DNA from: Agromyces mediolanus
Lineage (GTDB): Bacteria; Actinomycetota; Actinomycetes; Actinomycetales; Microbacteriaceae
DNA length: 64,000 nt
Assembly: GCF_014648575.1 (NCBI RefSeq)
Contig: NZ_BMRJ01000001.1
Span: 1,832,854 to 1,896,853 of the forward strand
Reading direction: 5' to 3'
Within the stretch, counting starts at the first letter, position 1, and the number at the start of each line of letters is the position of its first letter. Below, one piece after another: positions 53,532 to 64,000 of this stretch. A program made the position numbers and the translations under genes. The notes under the pieces are model-generated. The model was not told the DNA's origin. It did not search any database and saw only the letters and a program-made list of their open reading frames with translations.

Positions 53532-54809
53532 ATGGCACGCATCGGAGAGAGCGCAGACCTGTTGAAGTGCTCGTTCTGCGGAAAGAGCCAGAAGCAGGTC
53601 CAGCAGCTCATCGCGGGCCCCGGCGTCTACATCTGCGACGAGTGCGTCGAGCTCTGCAACGAGATCATCGAGGAGCGTCTCGCCGAGGCCGGCGAGACCG
53701 AGGCCGGCGAGTTCGAGCTGCCGAAGCCGAAGGAGATCTTCTCCTTCCTCGAGGAGTACGTGATCGGGCAGGAGCCCGCGAAGCGCGCCCTCGCCGTCGC
53801 CGTCTACAACCACTACAAGCGCATCCGCGCGAAGACCACGCTGACCACCGCCGACCGCGCCCACGACGACGTGGAGATCGCCAAGTCGAACATCCTGCTC
53901 ATCGGCCCGACCGGGTGCGGCAAGACCTACCTGGCCCAGACGCTCGCGAAGCAGCTGAACGTGCCGTTCGCCGTCGCCGACGCCACGGCCCTCACCGAGG
54001 CCGGCTACGTCGGCGAAGACGTCGAGAACATCCTGCTGAAGCTCATCCAGGCCGCCGACTACGACGTCAAGCGCGCCGAGACCGGCATCATCTACATCGA
54101 CGAGGTCGACAAGATCGCGCGCAAGGCCGAGAACCCGTCGATCACCCGCGACGTCTCCGGCGAGGGCGTGCAGCAGGCCCTGTTGAAGATTCTCGAGGGC
54201 ACGGTCGCCTCGGTGCCTCCGCAGGGCGGGCGCAAGCACCCGCACCAGGAGTTCATCCAGATCGACACGACGAACGTGCTGTTCATCGTCGCGGGTGCGT
54301 TCGCCGGGCTCGAGGACATCATCTCCTCGCGCGCGGGCAAGCGCGGCATCGGCTTCGGCGCACCGCTGCATTCGAAGCGCGAGGACGCGGAGCTCTTCAG
54401 CGAGGTGCTCCCGGAAGACCTGCACAAGTTCGGCCTCATCCCCGAGTTCATCGGCCGGCTGCCCGTCGTGGCGACCGTCACGCCGCTCGACCGCGAGGCG
54501 CTCATCGAGATCCTCACCGAGCCGAAGAACGCGCTCGTGAAGCAGTATCAGCGCATGTTCGAGCTCGACGGCGTCGCGCTCGACTTCGAGCAGGACGCGC
54601 TCGAGGCGATCGCCGACCTCGCCGTGCTCCGGCAGACCGGCGCCCGAGGACTCCGCGCCATCATGGAGGAGGTGCTCGGCCCGATCATGTTCGAGGTGCC
54701 GAGCTCCACGGGGGTCGCCCGGGTCGTCGTCACGAAGGCGGCGGTCATCGACAACGCGGCGCCCACGATCGTCCCGGCGAAGCAGCGCCGTCAGGAGAAG
54801 TCGGCCTGA
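53532..54809 (+). CDS. clpX: ATP-dependent Clp protease ATPase subunit ClpX
   Basis: AAA+ unfoldase that feeds substrates to ClpP1P2. Zinc-binding dimerisation domain with C13, C16, C35 and C38; Walker A GPTGCGKT (125-132); Walker [13 protein letters not shown] (about 185-196); pore loop GYVGEDVE (about 158-165); the ClpP-docking loop KRGIGFGAP (about 271-279). 425 residues are typical. AGGGAGG seven bases before the ATG. It has its own promoter and a 96-base segment without any gene ahead, though nearby clpP2. Confidence 0.97.
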   Translation: MARIGESADLLKCSFCGKSQKQVQQLIAGPGVYICDECVELCNEIIEERLAEAGETEAGEFELPKPKEIFSFLEEYVIGQEPAKRALAVAVYNHYKRIRAKTTLTTADRAHDDVEIAKSNILLIGPTGCGKTYLAQTLAKQLNVPFAVADATALTEAGYVGEDVENILLKLIQAADYDVKRAETGIIYIDEVDKIARKAENPSITRDVSGEGVQQALLKILEGTVASVPPQGGRKHPHQEFIQIDTTNVLFIVAGAFAGLEDIISSRAGKRGIGFGAPLHSKREDAELFSEVLPEDLHKFGLIPEFIGRLPVVATVTPLDREALIEILTEPKNALVKQYQRMFELDGVALDFEQDALEAIADLAVLRQTGARGLRAIMEEVLGPIMFEVPSSTGVARVVVTKAAVIDNAAPTIVPAKQRRQEKSA

Positions 54810-54897
54810 CGCCCCGCGCCTTGGCGGCAGGGCGCTTCAGTCCGCGGCGCCTGCGGCGTCGGCGACGGCTGCAGTCGAGCGTCCGAGCAGCGTGAGG

Positions 54898-55998
54898 TCA
54901 GGCGAGGTCGTCGTCCGGGCGCGCGCCGAAGACGATCTCGTCCCAGCTCGGCATGGACGCCCTGGAGCTCTTCTTCGCGGGGGTTGCGGCCGCGCGTCCG
55001 CTGCTCTGCTGCTTGCCGCCCCAGAGGCTGCGTGCGGCCTTGCCGGGCCGGTCCTCGCCGGGCTCGGCCTTCGTCTTCGGGCTCGACTCCGCGACCGGTT
55101 CCGCGGGGAGCGGCAGCTCGGGCTGTTCGAGCAGCGGTGTCGCCTCGGCCGGCTTCGACGCGGCGGCCTCGCCGGCCGACTCGCGCTCGCCCCGGCGGCG
55201 TCGGAGCGCCTCCAGGAGGTCGGCCGTCTCGCCCATGACCGGAGCCGGCTCGTCGGCGCGCTTGATCGCGGCGCGGGTGACGGCCGGACTCGACTGCGGC
55301 GTGCTGCGGGCGTAGGGGAGCGGTTCGAGCTGCGGGGCGGTGTCGAACTCGCCGTGCTCCGGCTCCTCGAGCGTGAACGCGCCGCTGTCGAAGCGGGAGG
55401 CGTCCCCGTCGACCGCGCGCAGGCGAGGAATCAGGCCGCCCTTGAGCTCGCCCTGCTGCGAAAGTGTGATCGCCTCGGAGTTGAGCGGCTGGAGGGCCTG
55501 CTTGCGCGGCTCGAAGCTCCAGCGGGCGTCGTGGTCGATCTCGTCGACGGTGAACTCGAGCTTGACCATCCAGCCGCGCTCCTCGTCCTTCCAGCTCGCC
55601 CAGCGCTCACCGCTCGCGCCCAGGCGGGCGAGGCGGTCGCGGATTGCGGAGCCGAACGAGGCCGGCTCGTCGCCGTCGGGTTCGATCGCCGTCGCGACGG
55701 GCACGGCGAGGGCGGAGTTCACGATGTGCTCGCGCTCGGCGACCACGGGGCCCTCGAAGCGGCGGATGTACTCGACCGCGGCTCCGGTGATCTCCGCGAC
55801 ATCCTCGGCGGACAGACCGGAACGGATGTGCGCCTGGATCTCGCGGGGCGGGATCTTCGGCCCCTGGTGCTGTTCGGGCTGGGCCTGCCGGATGCGCGAT
55901 TGCAGCACGTCGTCCACCACGATCCGGAAGCGCGCGCCGTCCTCGGTCGCCACGAGGAGTGCGCCGTCCTCGACTCCGATCACCTTCAGTTCCTGCAT
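54898..55998 (-). CDS. sepH: septation protein SepH (DUF3071)
   Basis: Actinobacterial cell-division factor that contacts FtsZ and promotes its assembly. 366 residues: N-terminal domain (1-75) MQELKVIGVEDGALLVATEDGARFRIVVDD, then IPPREIQAHIRSGLSAEDVAEITGA, a helix-turn-helix-like motif responsible for FtsZ binding in studied orthologues; then a middle region (about 90-180) with WASWKDEERGWMVKLEFTV. The C-terminal half is long, Pro/Glu-rich and probably disordered. ATG 55998 is preceded by GGAAGGG; longer upstream frames lack homology. Convergent with clpX. Confidence 0.9.
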   Translation of the reverse strand: MQELKVIGVEDGALLVATEDGARFRIVVDDVLQSRIRQAQPEQHQGPKIPPREIQAHIRSGLSAEDVAEITGAAVEYIRRFEGPVVAEREHIVNSALAVPVATAIEPDGDEPASFGSAIRDRLARLGASGERWASWKDEERGWMVKLEFTVDEIDHDARWSFEPRKQALQPLNSEAITLSQQGELKGGLIPRLRAVDGDASRFDSGAFTLEEPEHGEFDTAPQLEPLPYARSTPQSSPAVTRAAIKRADEPAPVMGETADLLEALRRRRGERESAGEAAASKPAEATPLLEQPELPLPAEPVAESSPKTKAEPGEDRPGKAARSLWGGKQQSSGRAAATPAKKSSRASMPSWDEIVFGARPDDDLA

Positions 55999-56096
55999 CG
56001 CGAGAACCCTTCCGTGCCTGCGTTCCCGCCAAGGATGCCACGCGAACGGGCCGTGCTCCGGGAATACCCCGGGCGTGCCGGAAGTTGACCAGGCAG

Positions 56097-56116
56097 CGAG
56101 AGCCGAAGGGCTCTCG
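56097..56116. terminator. small hairpin in the sepH-DUF4193 gap
   Basis: 8-bp stem CGAGAGCC/GGCTCTCG around GAAG in the 194-base divergent gap. TTGACC (56085-56090) nearby resembles a -35 box. The stem may be regulatory rather than a terminator. Confidence 0.35.
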
Positions 56117-56192
56117 GGCGATGGTTTGCTTACGCCGATGATTTCATGCAGACTAACGCCGCCGAATCCTCGGCGTGAAGGAATGGATGGGA

Positions 56193-56486
56193 ATGGCAAC
56201 CGACTACGACGCCCCGCGGAAGACCGAAGACGACTCGGAGTCGATCGAGGCCCTCAAGGAACGCGTCCCCGACAAGATGTCGGGTGTGGTCGACGTCGAA
56301 GACGCCGACAACCCCGGTAGCTTCGACCTCGCTGGCGCCGACCTCTCGGATGTCGAGCTCGACGTCGTCGTGCTCCCGCCGCAGGCCGACGAGTTCACCT
56401 GTGTCAGCTGCTTCCTCGTGAAGCACCGCTCGCAGATCGACCACGAGACGAAGCTTGGGCCGATCTGCCTCGAGTGCGCCGCCTGA
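56193..56486 (+). CDS. DUF4193 protein
   Basis: 97-residue small soluble actinobacterial protein. An acidic N-terminal two thirds (DDSESIEALKERV ... DVELDVVVLPPQADEF) precedes a cysteine cluster CVSC ... CLEC (about 72-75 and 93-96) that looks like a zinc site. Function unknown; highly conserved across actinobacteria and strongly expressed genes of this kind often keep a short leader. ATG 56193 was preferred over 56175 because MATDYDAPRK is the family start and GGATGGG lies upstream. Confidence 0.82.
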   Translation: MATDYDAPRKTEDDSESIEALKERVPDKMSGVVDVEDADNPGSFDLAGADLSDVELDVVVLPPQADEFTCVSCFLVKHRSQIDHETKLGPICLECAA

Positions 56487-56501
56487 GCGACGTACCCGCA
56501 C

Positions 56502-56948
56502 CTACTCCGGCCGTCGCGATCCGTTGATCGCGGCGGCCAGTTCTTTGGGCCGGCGGCTCGAGACGAGCCAGTACGGGGTGGGGTCGGCCGGGTCGACGAT
56601 CGGGATGCGCACGACGGGCTGCACCCAGCCCCGGATGACGAGGAACGCCCGCGCGTCGAGCCCGGTGCCCCGCTCCGCCCGCGCCGCGGCGTCCTCCGCG
56701 GCGACCGCCTCGCCGGTGTGCGCGAGGTCGATCTCGGCCCGCCCGGCGCGGAGTCGTCCGTCGCGCACCTCGACGATCGGCGCCGTGAGGCTGAGCGCCC
56801 CGACCACGGCGAGGTAGAGCACGATCCCCGTGACGATGCCCGCCGGCATCGAGACCGGGGCGAGCACCAGGATGCTCGACGGGACGAGCAGCAGGCTCAC
56901 GATGTAGATCCAGGGAGTGGGCCAGAGTTTCTCGCGGTACACGGGCAT
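56502..56948 (-). CDS. DUF3093 membrane protein
   Basis: 148 residues. Two adjacent membrane helices near the N-terminus (WIYIVSLLLVPSSILVLAPV and MPAGIVTGIVLYLAVVGALSL) followed by a cytoplasmic or PH-like beta domain: VEVRDGRLRAGRAEIDLAHTG ... ALLVIRGWVQPVVRIPIVDPADPTPYWLVSSRRP. The ordering resembles bacterial PH-domain proteins. Unknown role; conserved next to dut in actinobacteria. No Shine-Dalgarno site is obvious; GATAGAG is only four bases before the ATG. Confidence 0.82.
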   Translation of the reverse strand: MPVYREKLWPTPWIYIVSLLLVPSSILVLAPVSMPAGIVTGIVLYLAVVGALSLTAPIVEVRDGRLRAGRAEIDLAHTGEAVAAEDAAARAERGTGLDARAFLVIRGWVQPVVRIPIVDPADPTPYWLVSSRRPKELAAAINGSRRPE

Positions 56949-56974
56949 GTCTCTATCCCACCAGACTTCTGCAC

Positions 56975-56980
56975 TACCCT
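56975..56980 (+). promoter_or_regulatory. -10 box TACCCT of the dut operon (leaderless spacing)
   Basis: TACCCT lies six bases before the GTG at 56987. Confidence 0.45.
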
Positions 56981-56986
56981 CGAACG

Positions 56987-57445
56987 GTGAGCGATTCCGT
57001 CGACGTCCTGATCACGGCCGAGCGGGTCCCGAGCTACGCCCACCCGGGCGACGCCGGAGCCGACCTGCACGCCGCCGAGTCCATCGTCCTCGCCCCCGGT
57101 GAGCGCGCCACCGTCGGCACCGGGGTGTCCATCGCGCTGCCCGAGGGCTACGTTGCCTTCGTGGTGCCGCGCTCCGGGCTCGCGTTCAAGCACGGCATCA
57201 CCATCGTGAACGCGCCGGGCACCGTCGACGCCGGCTACCGCGGCGAGATCAAGGTCGCGCTGCTGAACACCGACGCACGCGAGCCGTACGCCATCGAGGC
57301 GGGCGACCGCATCGCCCAGGTCGTCGTCATGCCGGTGAGCCGCGCGCGCTTCGTCGAGGTCGAGCGCCTGCCGGGCAGCGATCGCGGCGAGGGCGGGTTC
57401 GGATCGACGGGGTTCGGCGAGCAGAAGCAAGGAGCGAACGCGTGA
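56987..57445 (+). CDS. dut: dUTP diphosphatase
   Basis: Trimeric enzyme hydrolysing dUTP to dUMP, keeping uracil out of DNA. Motifs in order: AGADLHAAE (motif 1, about 24-32), PRSGLAFKHGI (motif 2, about 63-73), VDAGYRGEIKVALLN (motif 3, about 83-97), RIAQVVVMPV (motif 4), and the flexible C-terminal RGEGGFGSTG (motif 5, about 132-141). 152 residues. The GTG start has no Shine-Dalgarno site but a TACCCT box at leaderless distance. It overlaps the next gene by four bases. Confidence 0.96.
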   Translation: MSDSVDVLITAERVPSYAHPGDAGADLHAAESIVLAPGERATVGTGVSIALPEGYVAFVVPRSGLAFKHGITIVNAPGTVDAGYRGEIKVALLNTDAREPYAIEAGDRIAQVVVMPVSRARFVEVERLPGSDRGEGGFGSTGFGEQKQGANA

Positions 57446-58065
57446 GCGAGATCGAGAACGCCGGGAGCGCCGAGCGCCCCGTCGACCACCCCAAGTCGGC
57501 CCCCGAGGACCGCGAGACCGCCGGGCCGTTCGACGAGTCGGAGGCGAACCCCGTTCGCCCCTACGTCGATCTCGGCGGGGTCAAGGTGCTTCCTCGCGAG
57601 GGCCTGCACCTGCGTCTCGAGGTCGAGGAGGGCTCGAAGCGCGTCGTCGCGGTCGGCCTCGACTACGCGAACTCCACGCTGCAGGTGCAGCCGTTCGCGG
57701 CACCGCGCTCGAGCGGGCTCTGGCACGAGATCCGCGAGCAGATCGCCGAGCAGATCGCGCGGCAGGGCGGCACCACGCGCGTCCGCGACGGGGCGTTCGG
57801 GCCCGAGCTGCTCGCGCAGATCCCGGTCGCGGCCGCCGACGGCGCCACCGGCCGGATGCGCCTCGCCCGCTTCGTCGGCGTCGACGGGCCGCGCTGGTTC
57901 CTCCGCGGCGTGATCGCGGGGGAGGCGGCGGTCGACCCCACTGCCGCCGCGCAGGTCGAAGACCTCTTCCGCTCGATCGTCGTCGTCCGCGGCACGACGC
58001 CGATGCCGCCGCGCGACCTGATCCCGCTGCGGATGCCGGCGACCGGCGCCCAGCCGCAGCAGTGA
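57442..58065 (+). CDS. DUF3710 protein
   Basis: 207-residue soluble actinobacterial protein of unknown function, conserved downstream of dut. Disordered acidic N-terminus (1-35), then GPFDESEANPVRPYVDLGGVKVLPREGLHLRLEVEE (marker PYVDLGGV) and RFVGVDGPRWFLRGVIAG, both typical of the family; C-terminal VVRGTTPMPPRDLIPLRMP. The GTG start overlaps the dut stop (GTGA) and the stop overlaps the next start, so the three genes form a tightly coupled set. Confidence 0.87.
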   Translation: MSEIENAGSAERPVDHPKSAPEDRETAGPFDESEANPVRPYVDLGGVKVLPREGLHLRLEVEEGSKRVVAVGLDYANSTLQVQPFAAPRSSGLWHEIREQIAEQIARQGGTTRVRDGAFGPELLAQIPVAAADGATGRMRLARFVGVDGPRWFLRGVIAGEAAVDPTAAAQVEDLFRSIVVVRGTTPMPPRDLIPLRMPATGAQPQQ

Positions 58066-58910
58066 TGTCGGGCGACGCCGAGCGGCGCGATGGCGCGCCG
58101 GCCGACGAGGCGCCCCTCGATGCGGCGCACCGTACCGCCGGCTCCGACGGGGCGGACGGTTCCCGATCGGCCGCGGAGCCGGGCGAGCGCTCCGAGCTCG
58201 CCGGGGAGTTCGGCCGTCAGCTGGCGGCGGCGGCGGAGCGCAGCGGGCTCGGTGCGCTCGCTCGCGACGAGCGCCTGAGCGGGCGCGACCTGCTCACCGC
58301 GATCGGCGGCGTCCGAGGCATCCTCGAGGCCCTGCTGCCCGGCCTCGTCTTCCTCGTCGTCTACAGCTCGCTGACGAGCTTCGCGCACCTCGAGACCCAG
58401 GCGGCGCTTATCCCGGCGCTCGCGGCGTCCGTCGGGCTCGCCGTCGTCTTCACGATCGCGCGGGTGGTGGTCAAGGGGCAGCCGACGCAGGCGATCGCCG
58501 GCCTCGTCGGCGTGCTCGCCTCGGCCGGGCTCTCGCTCTGGACCGGGCGCGCCGAGGACAACTACGTGCTCGGCTTCTGGACGAACGGCGTCTACGCGAC
58601 CGTGCTGCTCGTCTCGGTGCTCGTCCGCTGGCCGGTGATCGGGCTGATCGTCGGCTTCCTCATGAACGACGGCCTCGCCTGGCGGCAGGATCGCCGCAAG
58701 CTCCGCGCCGCGCAGTTCCTCACCCTCGTCTGGGTCGGGCTCTTCGTCGCCCGGCTCGCGGTGCAGCTGCCGTTCTACTTCGCGCAGAACGTCGAGGCGC
58801 TCGGGGCGACCCGACTGCTCATGGGGGTCCCGCTGTACGCCCTCGTGCTCGTCTTCACCTGGCTCGTCGTGCGCGCCGTGTACCCGGCGAAGGATGCCGC
58901 CGCCGAGTGA
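58062..58910 (+). CDS. DUF3159 membrane protein
   Basis: 282-residue protein. A disordered 65-residue N-terminus precedes five to six membrane helices (first about 93-115; LVFLVVYSSLTSF). Family markers are DLLTAIGGVRGILEALLPGLVF and the loop WTGRAEDNYVLGFWTNGVY, found in all DUF3159 proteins. Unknown function, often adjacent to dut/DUF3710. The first codon may be GTG 58062 (4-base overlap) or ATG 58065; the difference is one residue. TGA at the end is followed by the acnA palindrome six bases later. Confidence 0.85.
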   Translation: MMSGDAERRDGAPADEAPLDAAHRTAGSDGADGSRSAAEPGERSELAGEFGRQLAAAAERSGLGALARDERLSGRDLLTAIGGVRGILEALLPGLVFLVVYSSLTSFAHLETQAALIPALAASVGLAVVFTIARVVVKGQPTQAIAGLVGVLASAGLSLWTGRAEDNYVLGFWTNGVYATVLLVSVLVRWPVIGLIVGFLMNDGLAWRQDRRKLRAAQFLTLVWVGLFVARLAVQLPFYFAQNVEALGATRLLMGVPLYALVLVFTWLVVRAVYPAKDAAAE

Positions 58911-58915
58911 TAGAG

Positions 58916-58935
58916 TTATCTCGACGTCGAGATAA
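58916..58935. promoter_or_regulatory. perfect 20-bp palindrome upstream of acnA, candidate operator
   Basis: TTATCTCGACGTCGAGATAA is a perfect dyad with half-site TTATCTCGAC. It sits between the DUF3159 stop and acnA, about 40 bases upstream of a TAGGTT -10 candidate (58975-58980). Its size and symmetry suit a dimeric winged-helix or TetR-type regulator. I cannot name the regulator from sequence alone. Confidence 0.65.
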
Positions 58936-58974
58936 ATAGCTCGAACCCGCGGGGCGGGGCGGCGCTGGGGCCAT

Positions 58975-58980
58975 TAGGTT
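58975..58980 (+). promoter_or_regulatory. -10 box TAGGTT of acnA (candidate)
   Basis: TAGGTT gives a predicted start near 58987 and a leader of about 80 bases; GGAGAGG lies five to twelve bases before the GTG start. Confidence 0.4.
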
Positions 58981-59066
58981 ACCCTTGCTGGATCGGCCCC
59001 CTGTCTGACGAGCAAGATGAAGTGCCGCGATGCGTTCGCGGCAGGCTTCGCGAAGGAGAGGACATC

Positions 59067-61877
<2,811 letters not shown>

Positions 61878-61895
61878 CGCGGGCGGCGACTCGGC

Positions 61896-61931
61896 GAGGC
61901 CGGGCGTTCCATTCAGGGAGCGCCCGGCCTC
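61896..61931 (+). terminator. hairpin terminator after acnA
   Basis: About 15-bp stem (GAGGCCGGGCGTTCC region with its complement, one G.T pair) and short loop, 18 bases past the stop. Confidence 0.75.
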
Positions 61932-61947
61932 GGCCGTTCCGGTCGCG

Positions 61948-61953
61948 TAGAAT
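61948..61953 (+). promoter_or_regulatory. -10 box TAGAAT of dxs (leaderless spacing)
   Basis: TAGAAT is six bases before the ATG at 61960. Confidence 0.5.
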
Positions 61954-61959
61954 CGACGG

Positions 61960-63948
61960 ATGCCGCACCCCCACTTCGCGGCGCACGGAAAGGCGGCGCA
62001 GATGACCCTGCTGGAGACGATCAGAGGTCCTCGCGACCTCGACGGTCTCACGAGGGAGCAGCTGGACCAGCTCGCGGTGGAGGTGCGCGAGCATCTCGTC
62101 GCGAACGTGGCGAAGACGGGCGGACACCTCGGCCCGAACCTCGGCGTGGTCGAGCTGACCATCGCGATCCACCGGGTGTTCTCGTCCCCTCAGGACGCCA
62201 TCGTCTTCGACACCGGGCACCAGTCCTACGTGCACAAGCTGCTCACCGGGCGCCAGGACTTCTCGACCCTGCGCCAGAACGGCGGGCTCGCCGGCTATCC
62301 GCAGCGCAGCGAGTCCGAGCACGACATCGTCGAGTCCTCGCACGCGTCCAGCTCGCTGTCCTGGGCCGACGGCATCTCGAAGGCCTTCGAGATGACCGGG
62401 CAGCACGACCGTCATGTCGTGGCCGTCGTCGGCGACGGGGCGCTCACGGGCGGCATGACGTGGGAGGCCCTCAACAACATCTCCGACGACAACACCCGCA
62501 AGCTCATCGTCGTCGTCAACGACAACGGCCGCTCGTACGCCCCGACCATCGGCGGCATGGCCCGCTTCCTGAACTCCGTGCGCACGAAGCGCACCTACCG
62601 CAACCTGCACCTCTCGAGCCGCGAGGCCTTCGAACGGCTGGGCGGGCCCGCGAAGGCGTTCTACCGCGGGGTGCGCGGTGGCCTGCACGGCTTCCTCTCG
62701 CGCTTCACCGACAACGAGGCGCTCTACTCGAACCTCGACATCAAGTACGTCGGTCCGGTCGACGGGCACGACGAGCACGCCATGGAAGACGCCCTCCGGC
62801 AGGCGAAGAACTACGGCGCCCCGGTCATCGTGCACGCGATCACCGAGAAGGGCCGCGGCTACGAGCCCGCCCGCAACGACGTGGCCGACCAGTTCCACGC
62901 CGTCGGGCAGATCGACCCGGAGTCGGGCGAGCCGCTCGACACGAGCGGTGCGAAGAGCTGGACGAGCGTGTTCGCCGACGAACTCGTGCAGCTCGCCGAG
63001 CAGAACGAGCGGCTCGTCGGCATCACCGCGGCCATGTTGCGCCCCACCGGCCTGCACCGCATGGCCGAGCGCTTCCCGTCCCGCGTCTTCGACGTCGGCA
63101 TCGCCGAGCAGCACGCGGTCACGAGTGCGGCCGGGCTCGCCTTCGGCGGGCTCCATCCCGTGGTCGCCGTCTACGCGACCTTCATGAACCGCGCCTTCGA
63201 CCAGCTGCTGATGGACGTCGCGCTGCACAAGGCCGGCGTCACCTTCGTGCTCGACCGCGCCGGAGTCACCGGGCCCGACGGGCCGAGCCACCACGGCGTC
63301 TGGGACCTCTCGATCCTGCAGGTCGTCCCCGGTATCCGGATCGCCGCCCCGCGCGACTCGGTCCGGCTCGCCGAGGAGCTCGGCGAGGCGGTCCGCGTCG
63401 AGGACGCGCCCACGGTGCTCCGCTTCCCGAAGGGCTCCGTCGGCACCGAGTACCACGCGGTCCGGCGGACGCCCGACGGCGTCGACGTGCTCGTGGAGTC
63501 GGAGCGCCGCGACGTGCTCATCGTGACCGTCGGTCCGATGGCGGGCATCGGCCTCGACGTGGCGCAGCGGCTCGAGGCGCACGGCATCGGGGCGACCGTG
63601 ATCGACCCGCGCTGGGTGGTCCCGGTGCCCGAGAGTGTCGTGCGCCTGGCCGCCGACTATCGCCTCGTCGTCTCACTGGAGGACGGGGTGCGCGTCGGCG
63701 GCGTGGGCACCCGCATCCGGCAGGATCTCCGTGAGGCCGGCGTCGACACCGCCGTGACCGAACTGGGCCTGCCCGACGAGTTCCTCGACCACGGCTCCCG
63801 TGCCGAGATCCTCGAGCGCGTGGGGCTCACTCCGCAGCACATCGCCCACGACGTCACCGCGATGGTGCTCGGCACGAAGCTGCCGCACGCCCGCGGCGTC
63901 TCCGGCGACACCGGCGCGCAGCCGGTCGTCGCCCGCGCGGCCGACTGA
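61960..63948 (+). CDS. dxs: 1-deoxy-D-xylulose-5-phosphate synthase
   Basis: First enzyme of the MEP isoprenoid pathway, joining pyruvate and glyceraldehyde-3-phosphate with TPP and Mg2+. TPP motif VVAVVGDGALTGGMTWEALNN (GDGALTGG, about 155-162) and HQSYVHKLLTGR; the pyrimidine domain with FDVGIAEQHAVTSAAGLAFGG and HHGVWDLSIL; C-terminal transketolase domain to the end. With ATG 61960 the protein has 662 residues; ATG 62002 gives the more usual start MTLLETIRGPRDLD and 648 residues. The TAGAAT box at leaderless distance favours the first ATG, homology the second. Confidence 0.94.
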   Translation: MPHPHFAAHGKAAQMTLLETIRGPRDLDGLTREQLDQLAVEVREHLVANVAKTGGHLGPNLGVVELTIAIHRVFSSPQDAIVFDTGHQSYVHKLLTGRQDFSTLRQNGGLAGYPQRSESEHDIVESSHASSSLSWADGISKAFEMTGQHDRHVVAVVGDGALTGGMTWEALNNISDDNTRKLIVVVNDNGRSYAPTIGGMARFLNSVRTKRTYRNLHLSSREAFERLGGPAKAFYRGVRGGLHGFLSRFTDNEALYSNLDIKYVGPVDGHDEHAMEDALRQAKNYGAPVIVHAITEKGRGYEPARNDVADQFHAVGQIDPESGEPLDTSGAKSWTSVFADELVQLAEQNERLVGITAAMLRPTGLHRMAERFPSRVFDVGIAEQHAVTSAAGLAFGGLHPVVAVYATFMNRAFDQLLMDVALHKAGVTFVLDRAGVTGPDGPSHHGVWDLSILQVVPGIRIAAPRDSVRLAEELGEAVRVEDAPTVLRFPKGSVGTEYHAVRRTPDGVDVLVESERRDVLIVTVGPMAGIGLDVAQRLEAHGIGATVIDPRWVVPVPESVVRLAADYRLVVSLEDGVRVGGVGTRIRQDLREAGVDTAVTELGLPDEFLDHGSRAEILERVGLTPQHIAHDVTAMVLGTKLPHARGVSGDTGAQPVVARAAD

Positions 63949-63974
63949 GCCCGCCCGCACGCCGGAACGGGAAC

Positions 63975-64000
63975 GGCCCGCGACGATCTCGTCGCGGGCC
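63975..64000 (+). terminator. hairpin terminator after dxs (window edge)
   Basis: Perfect 12-bp stem GGCCCGCGACGA with its complement and a two-base loop reaching the last base of the window; any tail lies outside. Confidence 0.65.

Overview
The window is a very GC-rich stretch of ordinary chromosome from an actinobacterium. Gene order and family content point to Micrococcales, most likely Microbacteriaceae. The evidence is: actinobacterium-restricted families (SepH, DUF3093, DUF3159, DUF3710, DUF4193, DUF2332, DUF6993), a GatCAB amidotransferase, paired ClpP1/ClpP2, an approximately 800-residue LigA, and a block sepH-DUF4193-DUF3093-dut-DUF3710-DUF3159-acnA-dxs of the kind seen in that group. 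I see no prophage, insertion sequence, CRISPR array, rRNA operon or replication origin. Coding density is high and no gap exceeds about 250 bases.

Layout. 1-10.1 kb: 5' part of glgX (runs off the left edge), a divergent cysteine desulfurase, mnmA, an APH-like kinase, ligA and gatCAB. 10.1-16.6 kb: a Gly/Asp-rich membrane protein, dinB, a YtfJ/GerW-like protein, then a TPP riboswitch driving a YkoE-YkoD-YkoC ECF importer plus a small P-loop kinase. 16.6-29.9 kb: a DD-carboxypeptidase-like protein with lost catalytic motifs, a minimal zincin, tRNA-His, orn, tRNA-Arg, a cation/proton antiporter, nadE, an aldo-keto reductase, an SSB paralogue, a lipoprotein, ettA, two thioesterases and a Rieske lipoprotein paired with a DUF2231 membrane protein. 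29.9-42.3 kb, nearly all on the minus strand: FAD dehydrogenase, MscS channel plus truncated globin, two separate aminopeptidase N genes, and between them an ABC-2 exporter followed by a NarL-type two-component system. 42.4-51.9 kb: DUF2332, rpiB, a Nei/Fpg glycosylase, a lipoprotein multicopper oxidase overlapping a histidine kinase and followed by its response regulator, dps, tRNA-Gly, tRNA-Pro and tig. 52-64 kb: clpP1-clpP2-clpX, sepH, the dut block, acnA with a perfect 20-bp palindrome upstream, and dxs.

How the genes fit together. Protein folding and turnover are clustered (tig, clpP1P2, clpX, and the two PepN enzymes that finish peptide degradation). Translation and tRNA quality are represented by cysteine desulfurase-MnmA (thiolation), GatCAB (Gln-tRNA), EttA and three tRNAs. 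The importer operon is placed under thiamine pyrophosphate control by its leader, and Dxs, encoded 47 kb away, is a TPP enzyme. Redox and metal functions include the Rieske protein, multicopper oxidase, Dps, globin and aconitase.

Regulatory signal. The most consistent pattern in the window is a TANNNT hexamer 6 or 7 bases before the annotated start codon of at least 17 genes on both strands. That is the signature of leaderless mRNAs. At four places the TAG stop codon of one gene is also the first half of the -10 box of the next. I did not find a convincing new multi-gene system. The best leads are this promoter architecture, the symmetric glgX/desulfurase promoter, the riboswitch expression platform, the acnA palindrome and the motif-less DD-carboxypeptidase homologue.
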